Shown one piece after another: positions 7,469 to 13,143 of a DNA stretch of 16,123 nucleotides; position 1 is the first letter of the stretch; each line of letters begins with the position of its first letter. This DNA comes from Acidimicrobiia bacterium (GTDB lineage Bacteria > Actinomycetota > Acidimicrobiia > Acidimicrobiales > Acidimicrobilacustridaceae), in contig VERC01000020.1 in assembly GCA_018882825.1 (NCBI GenBank), positions 1 through 16,123 of the forward strand, written 5' to 3'. The position numbers and the translations under genes are program-made. Below the pieces are notes generated by a model that was given only the letters and a program-made list of their open reading frames with translations, had not been told where the DNA came from and did no database searches.

Positions 7469-7984
7469 TCAGTTACCGCCGACGACATACATACGGCGTT
7501 GGGGCTCCTCGTCGACGATGCCGTCGATCACGTCGTCGTGCTGCGGGATCACGGTGGGGAGGGGCCGCACCTTCGCGCGGCGCTCCAACTTTCGCTTCTG
7601 CGCGTCGACGAGCAGGGCCACGTAACCGACGAGGGCGCCGACACAGAGCAGGAACAGCAGCCACATGACGCCACCGGCCAGCATCGCCAGCAGGAACGTC
7701 GCGCCCGTGGCCCCGGCCGTGCCGAAGAGCACGTCACGACGTCGCTTCTTCTGGGGGGACAGTTGGGGTCGGACCGGGGCGAAGTACTGCCCATTGCCGA
7801 GCGGGGCCGACCGGGGTGCCACCGGAACCGCCGGCGCCTCGGGGTTGGTGCGGCCGAGAATGGAGAGGTGGGTCGAGAACGAGTTGATGGAGTTCACCCG
7901 ACGGGCGGAGGAACGGTTCTTGATCCACGAGACGAGGTAGACGGCCCACACCACGGCGAGGACGAACAGCACGAGGAACGTCAT
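7469..7984 (-). CDS. GlpR-like membrane protein (receptor of a gephyrin-like MoeA paralogue)
   Basis: A 171-residue membrane protein: helix 1 at about residues 2-20 (LVLFVLAVVWAVYLVSW), a cytoplasmic segment with RRVNSINSFSTHLSILGR at 28-45, a basic stretch KKRRR at 79-83, a helical hairpin at about 86-127, and a charged tail rich in acidic residues. This order (one N-terminal helix, an SxxSFxxxLxxL segment, RRR, two helices, basic stop) is the plan of actinobacterial GlpR, the membrane partner of the MoeA-like protein Glp that links gephyrin-type proteins to FtsZ in Corynebacterium. Identification is by layout and the short motif, so moderate. The start at 7984 is set by a near-perfect AAAGGAGGT; a longer frame to 8083 is rejected. 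The neighbours moaC (upstream) and, 7 kb away, moeA fit a MoeA link. Confidence 0.6.
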   Translation of the reverse strand: MTFLVLFVLAVVWAVYLVSWIKNRSSARRVNSINSFSTHLSILGRTNPEAPAVPVAPRSAPLGNGQYFAPVRPQLSPQKKRRRDVLFGTAGATGATFLLAMLAGGVMWLLFLLCVGALVGYVALLVDAQKRKLERRAKVRPLPTVIPQHDDVIDGIVDEEPQRRMYVVGGN

Positions 7985-7990
7985 GGGGGT

Positions 7991-7999
7991 ACCTCCTTT
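7991..7999 (-). promoter_or_regulatory. Strong Shine-Dalgarno sequence that sets the GlpR-like start
   Basis: On the minus strand AAAGGAGGT ends 6 bases before the ATG at 7984. It is the best match to the 16S rRNA tail in the window and places the start 33 codons inside the longest open frame. Confidence 0.85.
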
Positions 8000-8043
8000 G
8001 CGGGCAGGAACGGGCGGAGAGGGGAACCTTCCCGCCCGGACGA

Positions 8044-8066
8044 ACGTTACGGTTCTACTACAGAAC
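8044..8066 (-). promoter_or_regulatory. Possible promoter with inverted repeat upstream of the GlpR-like gene
   Basis: GTTCT-ACTAC-AGAAC (8052-8066) is a perfect 5-base inverted repeat with a 5-base spacer. On the minus strand it is immediately followed by TAACGT (8049-8044), a TANNNT -10 candidate, so the repeat would lie in the spacer between -35 and -10. The -35 hexamer (CCGGAC) is poor. It lies in the 198-base gap after moaC, where I see no gene. Confidence 0.3.
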
Positions 8067-8182
8067 GTCCGGCCCTCACCCATTCGAGGGACGTTGCGAG
8101 ACGATCGTCACAGCCGTGGACCCGACCAGCGCGGGCAGCATGCCGAACCATCATCGTCCCGATACCGCCGAACAGGGCGGGC

Positions 8183-8728
8183 TCAGAGCAGGTCGTCGCC
8201 CAACTCGCCGGTGAAGGGCTCACCGAGGACCTCGTCGCCGAGCACGGCGTCGGGATCGCGCCGGTAGGGTCCCGAACGTCCTCCGGTCTTCTCCCACAGG
8301 GCGAGGTCCCCGATCACCATCGACCGATCGGAGGACTTGCACATGTCGTAGATGGTCAGTGCCGCCACCGAGCATGCGGTGAGGGCCTCCATCTCCACGC
8401 CGGTGCGGTCGACGGTCTCCACCTGGGTCTCGATCTCGATGAAGTCGTGGCCGATGTGGAAGTTCACGTGCACCGAACCCACCAGCAGCGGATGGCACAG
8501 CGGGATGAGGTCCGGGGTGCGCTTGGCCGCCTGGATGCCGGCCACGCGGGCCACGGCCAGCACGTCACCCTTGGTGATGGCTCCCCGGGCCACCAGCGAG
8601 GCGGTCTCCGGGTCCATGTGCACACGGCCCTTGGCGATGGCCCGCCGGTGGGTGGCGTCCTTGGGGGTGACGTCGACCATCCGCGCCCGGCCCAGTGGAT
8701 CGAGGTGACTGAGGCCGCGATCGGTCAT
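8183..8728 (-). CDS. moaC: Cyclic pyranopterin monophosphate synthase MoaC
   Basis: A 181-residue MoaC, which converts the 3',8-cyclo-GTP product of MoaA into cyclic pyranopterin monophosphate, the second half of step one of molybdenum-cofactor synthesis. Family motifs are all present: LSHLDPLGRARMVDV near the start, IPLCHPL with His79, GVEMEALTACSVAALTIYDMCK with Asp128 and Lys131, and WEKTGGRSG with Lys147; the last three fall on E. coli active-site numbering. The protein is some 20 residues longer than E. coli MoaC, with an acidic C-terminal tail (DEVLGEPFTGELGDD). There is no Shine-Dalgarno sequence; TAGACT lies 6 bases before the ATG, suggesting a leaderless transcript. It is divergent from the cupin gene and about 5.5 kb from moaA. 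Confidence 0.96.
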   Translation of the reverse strand: MTDRGLSHLDPLGRARMVDVTPKDATHRRAIAKGRVHMDPETASLVARGAITKGDVLAVARVAGIQAAKRTPDLIPLCHPLLVGSVHVNFHIGHDFIEIETQVETVDRTGVEMEALTACSVAALTIYDMCKSSDRSMVIGDLALWEKTGGRSGPYRRDPDAVLGDEVLGEPFTGELGDDLL

Positions 8729-8732
8729 CCTG

Positions 8733-8844
8733 TCAGTCTACGACCCGACCGGGCCAAGGGCCCGGTGCGACGAACCGGGGGCATCGATCCGCCGACCACG
8801 GCGAGAAGGTGGTCGGCAGGGCCCGGCACCGCCCGACAGACTGA
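8733..8844. promoter_or_regulatory. Divergent moaC/cupin promoter region with mirrored start leaders and a hairpin
   Basis: The two divergent genes begin with nearly the same leader: on the minus strand TAGACT-GACAGG-ATG (moaC) and on the plus strand CAGACT-GAGCCG-ATG (cupin). The shared AGACTGA forms a 7-base inverted repeat (8733-8739 and 8838-8844). Each hexamer is 6 bases from its ATG, as expected for a -10 box of a leaderless mRNA. Between them ACCGGGCC-AAG-GGCCCGGT (8748-8766) is a perfect 8-bp inverted repeat that could be an operator or hairpin. No clear -35 boxes. Confidence 0.45.
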
Positions 8845-8848
8845 GCCG

Positions 8849-9832
8849 ATGACCACCTCCGAGAAGGCAACGGTCGAGTTGGTGATGGGCGGCATCGCCG
8901 TCGACATCGACGACGACGACTGGTCGGGCGAGGCCCGCTACTTCGAGTACTCGCGGGCCGCCAACCCCGTCGGCTCGGGGCGCGTCCCGCCGCTGCCCAT
9001 GGAGCGGTTCCCGGCCGGACGTCATCGCGCGATCACCACCGGCATCGTGCCGTTCGATCTCTCCGAGGCGCTGGGCACGTCGACACCGGCCACGTCACCG
9101 GCACTGCTGGCGGCGTTCATCCGCATCGCCCCCGGTGACACCGTGGAGACGGCCCCGGTGGCCACCTCGGAGCTGTACTGCGTGATCGCCGGGGAGGGCT
9201 CGTCCATCATCGACGGGCGCGAGCTGCGGTGGGCGACCGGTGACTTCTTCGTGCTCCCGGCGAACTGCCGCACCGTCCATCGGGCCACGACCGACACGAC
9301 GCTGTACTGGGTGACCGACGAACCGCTGCTGCGTCACCTGGGTGTGGCGCCCACCGAGCAACGCTTCGCCCCCACTCGGTTCCCGGCCGAGCGACTGCGG
9401 GCGGAGTTGGCCGACGTCGAACACTCGCCGCGGGCCACTGACCGCAACCGTCTGTCGGTGCTGCTCAACACGGTGCCCAACGACATGACCCAGACGGTGA
9501 CCCACGTGCTGTGGGCCATGTACGGGTTGGTGCCGGTCGGCACCGTGCAACGACCGCATCGTCACCAGTCCGTCGCTCTCGATCTCGTCGGTCAGTGCGC
9601 ACCGGGATGCTTCACGCTCGTGGGCCGTTCGATCGACGAGGACGGCGAGATCATCGACCCCATCCGCGTCGACTGGGAACCGCAAAGCGCCTTCGTCACG
9701 CCGCCGGGACTGTGGCACGCCCATCACAACGAGTCGGGTGAACCGGCGTGGATCATCCCCATCCAGGACGCCGGACTGCACAGTTACCTGCGGACGCTGG
9801 ACATCCGGTTCGCCCCGCCCCGCCGGACCTGA
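8849..9832 (+). CDS. Bicupin protein of the gentisate 1,2-dioxygenase type
   Basis: A 327-residue protein with two cupin domains, the architecture of gentisate and 1-hydroxy-2-naphthoate dioxygenases. The first cupin spans about residues 85-155 (ELYCVIAGEG, then WATGDFFVLPANCRTVHRA); the second about 225-310 (PHRHQSVALDLVG with His237 and His239, then TPPGLWHAHHNES with His290, His292 and His293). The first cupin lacks the HxH metal motif that these ring-cleaving enzymes normally carry there, while the second keeps a full histidine set, so any iron would sit in the C-terminal cupin. Ring cleavage is therefore possible but unproven; a sugar- or regulatory-type cupin is an alternative. The ATG at 8849 is chosen because it begins a sensible N-terminus and has a -10-like CAGACT 6 bases upstream. 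The open frame upstream to 7499 is spurious. Confidence 0.78.
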   Translation: MTTSEKATVELVMGGIAVDIDDDDWSGEARYFEYSRAANPVGSGRVPPLPMERFPAGRHRAITTGIVPFDLSEALGTSTPATSPALLAAFIRIAPGDTVETAPVATSELYCVIAGEGSSIIDGRELRWATGDFFVLPANCRTVHRATTDTTLYWVTDEPLLRHLGVAPTEQRFAPTRFPAERLRAELADVEHSPRATDRNRLSVLLNTVPNDMTQTVTHVLWAMYGLVPVGTVQRPHRHQSVALDLVGQCAPGCFTLVGRSIDEDGEIIDPIRVDWEPQSAFVTPPGLWHAHHNESGEPAWIIPIQDAGLHSYLRTLDIRFAPPRRT

Positions 9833-9928
9833 TCGGCGATCGCACGCCGGAACTGAACCGGGTCGTCGAGCGACTCTCCCTGAGCATGCGCAGACGTGCA
9901 TGGCGTTCCGAGCCAGGAGGATTCCCCG

Positions 9929-10693
9929 ATGTCCGCCCCGACCCCCCGTGTGCGGGCCCGCCGACGACCCATGGTCGCCGTCGCCATCGCCGCTGCTCTG
10001 CTGTTGATCACCGCCGTCCCGGCTGGCGCCCACGCTGGCTTCAAGGCGTACTCCTCATTCGGATTCGCGCCGAATCCGAATGGAGGGTCGAACGCCGCCT
10101 CGGGCGATCAGGCCACTCCTCCCTACGAGGCGGGGACATCGGTGCAGATGGCGATGCGCGCCGCCGTCGAGGTCCCGGCCGGCCAGACATGGGATCCGGC
10201 CCTGCACAGCAACGTCGACATGAAGGTCACCGTCCCCGGAGGGTGGACCGACGCCACATGTGGCAGCGCCCATCTTCAGGTCAACGACGGTTCGACGAAC
10301 AGCACCAACCAACCGGGCCCCGCAGCGGCCGGTTGGCAGTGCGAGACCTACTCGAGCATGGGGCGGACCGTCATCCACTTCTGGGGTCCACCACTGACAG
10401 CCGGTGGTGACCAGTCGGACGCAGCGCAGTACTTCGTGTTCTCGGTGACAACGCCGACGCCCTCGGTGCAGACGACGTACGGAGAAGGCGGGACCGAGGG
10501 TTTCACCGCCGACCAGCAGTACGCCGACGGACGCGTCTCGCACTGGTACCCGAGCGCCGACTGGGTCGGGACCTATCCGCCCGGGGCGGAACCGACCACA
10601 CCGGCCGGGGGGCTGCGACGTACCGTCGCCGCATTCGTGCCGGCACCACCCGGGCCGGCGCCCGAACCCACTCCCCCGCACTTCGCCGGTTGA
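9929..10693 (+). CDS. Exported YcnI-like (DUF1775-type) protein, candidate copper binder
   Basis: A 254-residue secreted protein. Residues 1-34 are a Sec signal peptide (RARRR, hydrophobic core MVAVAIAAALLLITAV, then PAGA), and cleavage after Ala34 would leave His35 as the mature N-terminus (HAGFKAYSSFG). YcnI proteins bind Cu(II) through this N-terminal His with help from a conserved Trp; here YADGRVSHW places Trp206 in the matching place. Two Cys (in DATCGSAH and WQCETY) may form a disulfide. The C-terminus is Pro-rich (PAPPGPAPEPTPPHFAG) with no membrane anchor. The ATG at 9929 is fixed by AGGAGGA at 9915-9921. The next gene, a second YcnI-like protein with an anchor, starts 10 bases after the stop, so the pair is an operon. 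This copy is the more divergent of the two. Confidence 0.75.
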   Translation: MSAPTPRVRARRRPMVAVAIAAALLLITAVPAGAHAGFKAYSSFGFAPNPNGGSNAASGDQATPPYEAGTSVQMAMRAAVEVPAGQTWDPALHSNVDMKVTVPGGWTDATCGSAHLQVNDGSTNSTNQPGPAAAGWQCETYSSMGRTVIHFWGPPLTAGGDQSDAAQYFVFSVTTPTPSVQTTYGEGGTEGFTADQQYADGRVSHWYPSADWVGTYPPGAEPTTPAGGLRRTVAAFVPAPPGPAPEPTPPHFAG

Positions 10694-10703
10694 GGGGCTG
10701 ACG

Positions 10704-11447
10704 ATGACTCGATGGTCGAGGCGAGCGGCGACCGCGGCGGCCACGGTCGCCGTCGCCTGGGTCACCATCGGTGGCGCGACGGGCGTGGCCTCGGCCCACG
10801 CCGAGTTCCAGGAGTCGACGGTGATCGCGGGTTCGACGACGACGCTCACGCTGGACGTGCCCAATGAGCGACCCGCACCCCGCTACACCACGACGGTTCG
10901 GATCCAGATCCCTGCCGGCTGGTCGGCGATGGGCTGCACCCAGCCCGCGGGCTGGACCTGCACGGCCGGGAGCGGAGAGATCGCGTTCCAGTTCGCTGGA
11001 GGCCCCCGACAGGAGGCGTTCTCGTTCACCCTCCGCGCCCCCGAATCAGCACGCACGTCGACCTTCCCGGTGGTGCAGATCTACGACAACGCGGAGAACG
11101 TCCTGTGGTCCGATACCGCGATCCTGCGTGTGGCGGTCGATCCCAGTCCCGCGCCTTCGCCACCGACGTCGGCGCCGGCACCCGGCCCGCCGACCTCCGT
11201 GGCTCCCGGGTCCACTCGACCGGCCGACGCCGGCACCGCCGACGCTTCGCAAACGGGTGAGTCGCCGACCACGGCGTCGGCGACGGCCGCTCCTGATGGC
11301 TCCGCCACATCGGCTGGAGGTGGTGAGGTGACCAGCCCGCGAGCGACCGAGTCGAACGGTGGATCGCCGATCGTCCCAGTGATCCTCGGAGTGACCGCGG
11401 TGCTGGTCATGGGCGGCGTGATCGCGCTCATTCGTCGGCGCACCTAG
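10704..11447 (+). CDS. Membrane-anchored YcnI-family (DUF1775) protein, candidate copper binder
   Basis: A 247-residue exported protein. Signal peptide 1-31 ends in VASA, giving a mature N-terminus at His32 (HAEFQES). Residues 32-145 form the DUF1775 domain: LTLDVPNERPAP, then VRIQIPAGW, the FSFTLRAPESA strand, and QIYDNAENVLW with Trp135, the likely second copper-site residue. Residues about 148-220 are a Pro/Ala/Ser/Thr-rich, wall-spanning linker, followed by one membrane helix (PIVPVILGVTAVLVMGGVIALI) and RRRT on the inside. Thus the copper-site domain is held outside the membrane. GAGGGG upstream supports the ATG at 10704, 10 bases after the preceding YcnI-like gene. Its TAG stop overlaps the stop of the convergent anti-sigma-like gene within the palindrome CTAG. 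Confidence 0.88.
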   Translation: MTRWSRRAATAAATVAVAWVTIGGATGVASAHAEFQESTVIAGSTTTLTLDVPNERPAPRYTTTVRIQIPAGWSAMGCTQPAGWTCTAGSGEIAFQFAGGPRQEAFSFTLRAPESARTSTFPVVQIYDNAENVLWSDTAILRVAVDPSPAPSPPTSAPAPGPPTSVAPGSTRPADAGTADASQTGESPTTASATAAPDGSATSAGGGEVTSPRATESNGGSPIVPVILGVTAVLVMGGVIALIRRRT

Positions 11448-12055
11448 ACGGACCGGAGCGGCTCCGTCGTTGCGTCACGATCACGAAGACCGGCGCGGGT
11501 CAGGACCCAGACGGCAGCGACGCTGACCAGTTCCGGTGCATGGATCGCCTCGTGCACCAGCGGCACGTGGCCCTCCACCACGTCGATGGTGGCGGTGATC
11601 GCCAGCGCGCAACTCACCACGATCGCCACCGGCAGGACGGTTCGGGCCCGCGACGGGCGAATCACGACGACGACCAGCGCCGCGCCGTAGGCGAGGGTGA
11701 ACGCGCCGAGATGTCGTGCATCGTGCACGTCACCGACACCGCTCCCGAGGAGGTCGGAGACCGAGGATGCGACCACCCACAGCGCACAGATGGCCAGTAC
11801 GACCCGAGCCAGGCTCAATGTCCACATACCGTCGAGAGACCGCGAGCGACGCACGACCTGCGCGGACACGTCCACGTTCTCGCCGGCCACGCCGATCGAG
11901 CGTCGGCGTAGTCGATGGACGAAGTCCGAGTGCGACTCGCAGTCCGGGCACTGCTGAAGATGCTCCCTGAGGTCCGCGTCGTCGAGTCGGGTGTCCTCGC
12001 CATCGACCTGCGCGCTGATCGCCTGCTGGACCGAGGAGCACGTCACCGGTGCCAC
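11444..12055 (-). CDS. Zinc-finger membrane anti-sigma factor-like protein
   Basis: A 203-residue protein. The N-terminal domain carries H32-x3-C36-x2-C39 (REHLQQCPDCES), the zinc-associated anti-sigma signature (zf-HC2), preceded by Cys6. Four hydrophobic helices follow at about 80-100, 116-132, 139-160 and 174-188. With the zinc domain inside, the basic loop RPSRART is cytoplasmic and two loops face outside: GVGDVHDARH (His111, His115) and EGHVPLVHEAIHAPE (His163, His168, His172). It would hold the divergent ECF sigma factor inactive until a signal is sensed; clustered outside histidines suggest a metal ligand. The start is a GTG at 12055 preceded by GGGAGGGGG; the frame open further upstream overlaps the sigma gene and is rejected. 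Target assignment rests on being back to back with the sigma gene. Confidence 0.8.
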   Translation of the reverse strand: MAPVTCSSVQQAISAQVDGEDTRLDDADLREHLQQCPDCESHSDFVHRLRRRSIGVAGENVDVSAQVVRRSRSLDGMWTLSLARVVLAICALWVVASSVSDLLGSGVGDVHDARHLGAFTLAYGAALVVVVIRPSRARTVLPVAIVVSCALAITATIDVVEGHVPLVHEAIHAPELVSVAAVWVLTRAGLRDRDATTEPLRSV

Positions 12056-12095
12056 GATCCCCCTCCCTCGTTCGGCTGCTGGGCGACCATCAGGC

Positions 12096-12102
12096 AATGA
12101 TA
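12096..12102. promoter_or_regulatory. Shared back-to-back -10 element for sigma and anti-sigma-like genes
   Basis: The seven bases AATGATA read as AATGAT on the plus strand, 6 bases before the sigma GTG (a leaderless layout), and as TATCAT on the minus strand, a 5/6 match to TATAAT, about 40 bases before the anti-sigma-like GTG. The intergenic region is only 52 bases, so both promoters must overlap here and use of one could exclude the other. No clear -35 or ECF-type (GGAAC...CGT) promoter is visible, so autoregulation by the sigma factor cannot be shown. Confidence 0.4.
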
Positions 12103-12107
12103 GGGAG

Positions 12108-12635
12108 GTGTCCACCGGCGACCCCCTCCTGCCCTTGCTACTGGCGGCTCGAGAGGGGAACGACGTAGCCCTGTCGGAACTCGTGCGGCGCACCCAGCCC
12201 GTGCTGTGGCGGGTGTGCCGTGACCTCGGCACCGATGGCGATGCCGCCGACCTCGTGCAGGAGACCTACGAACGGATGTTGCGGGCCATGCACGGCTACG
12301 AGGGACGGGCCCCGGTCCGGCCCTGGTTGCTGAGGATCGCGCGCAACGTGTGCGCCGACGCCGTGCGTCGGAACCAACGACGCCGTCGGTTGATCGAGCG
12401 AGCGGCGGCATCGCTCGAACCGGAGGGTCGCGAGATCGCAGATCGATCGATCGCGCCGCTGGTGGCCGCACTGGATCGGGACCGCTTCGAGGCGTTCGTG
12501 CTCACCCAACACGTCGGTCTGAGCTACGAGGAGGCTGCACAGGTGTTGAACTGCCCTGTGGGCACGATCAGGTCCCGGGTGTCCCGGGCGCGGTCCGACC
12601 TGCGCGCGGCGCTGCGGGCAGCGGACTCTGCCTAG
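12108..12635 (+). CDS. ECF RNA polymerase sigma factor (SigC-like)
   Basis: A 175-residue group-4 (ECF) sigma factor with only regions 2 and 4. Region 2, about residues 9-92, includes the region 2.2 core-binding pattern DAADLVQETYERMLRAMHGY and the region 2.3-2.4 segment RPWLLRIARNVCADAVRRNQRRRR. Region 4, about 115-170, contains LTQHVGLSYEEAAQVLNC and GTIRSRVSRARSDLR, the helix-turn-helix that reads the -35. There is no C-terminal extra domain. The first usable start is GTG at 12108; GGGAG abuts the codon too closely to be an RBS, and AATGAT lies 6 bases upstream, so the mRNA is probably leaderless. It is divergent from the anti-sigma-like gene and near the two YcnI-like genes, which are plausible targets. 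It ends 3 bases from the stop of a convergent NTF2-like gene. Confidence 0.92.
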   Translation: MSTGDPLLPLLLAAREGNDVALSELVRRTQPVLWRVCRDLGTDGDAADLVQETYERMLRAMHGYEGRAPVRPWLLRIARNVCADAVRRNQRRRRLIERAAASLEPEGREIADRSIAPLVAALDRDRFEAFVLTQHVGLSYEEAAQVLNCPVGTIRSRVSRARSDLRAALRAADSA

Positions 12636-12638
12636 TTC

Positions 12639-13106
12639 TCAGTCCGAGGCAAAGACGTCGAACGAACCGAGCACGGCGCGCGAGTCCTTGAGCCGGTGCA
12701 CGATGAGCCACTGCCCGTCGATGCGTCGCCATGTGTCGTGGTACTCCCCCAACGTGGAGAACGTGGTCGTGGCGTGCGCGCCGGTGCCGAGGTGCATGTC
12801 GCTCACGTAGGCGTGGCTCACCGCGGTGTCGACGTCGACGTCGACCACGATGTTGCCGAGCAGGTGCTGGGTGGGACCGCACACGTCGAGGAACTCACGG
12901 ATCGACTCGACGATCCGATCGGCGCCGACCTCGGGTCCGCGACCGAACTCGGCCTCGGCGTCGTCGGCCAGCAACGTGCGCACCACCACCCAGTCCCGGG
13001 CGTCCATGCCCCGGGCGAAGGCCATGAGTCGCCGAGCGATGTCGCGCTCGTCGAGCAATCGGGTCAGCAGCGCCGCGGGATCACCTTCGGGTCGTTCGTG
13101 GGCCAT
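12639..13106 (-). CDS. NTF2-like (SnoaL-type) protein
   Basis: A 155-residue soluble protein of the NTF2-like fold in its longer form. The pattern is LLDERDIARRLMAFARGMDARDWVVVRTLLADDAEAEFG at the start (helices and the first strand, with Asp35, Asp38 and Asp49-50 in the pocket region), then IVESIREFLDVCGPTQHLLGNIVVDVD, and late strands with YHDTWRRIDGQWLIVHRLKD. Members include dehydratases, isomerases and ring-hydroxylating dioxygenase beta-like subunits. No substrate can be given. It lies 37 bases downstream of the TauD/TfdA-type gene on the same strand and may be its operon partner. No strong Shine-Dalgarno sequence precedes the ATG. Confidence 0.85.
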   Translation of the reverse strand: MAHERPEGDPAALLTRLLDERDIARRLMAFARGMDARDWVVVRTLLADDAEAEFGRGPEVGADRIVESIREFLDVCGPTQHLLGNIVVDVDVDTAVSHAYVSDMHLGTGAHATTTFSTLGEYHDTWRRIDGQWLIVHRLKDSRAVLGSFDVFASD

Positions 13107-13143
13107 GCCCCATCATCGCCCGCCGATCGGCAATCCGTCTCGC

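Noticed and set aside
7499..8848. Long N-terminal extension of the cupin frame
   Set aside because: It crosses the GlpR-like and moaC genes in antisense; the cupin protein is complete from the ATG at 8849.
9849..9867. GGAAC...CGTC resembling an ECF-type promoter upstream of the YcnI-like pair
   Set aside because: The spacer is only 10 bases; ECF promoters need about 16-17, so it does not support direct control by the sigma factor.
12056..12232. N-terminal extension of the anti-sigma-like frame into the sigma gene
   Set aside because: The GTG at 12055 has a strong ribosome site, and the extension is antisense to the sigma gene with a low-complexity R/S/G-rich sequence.
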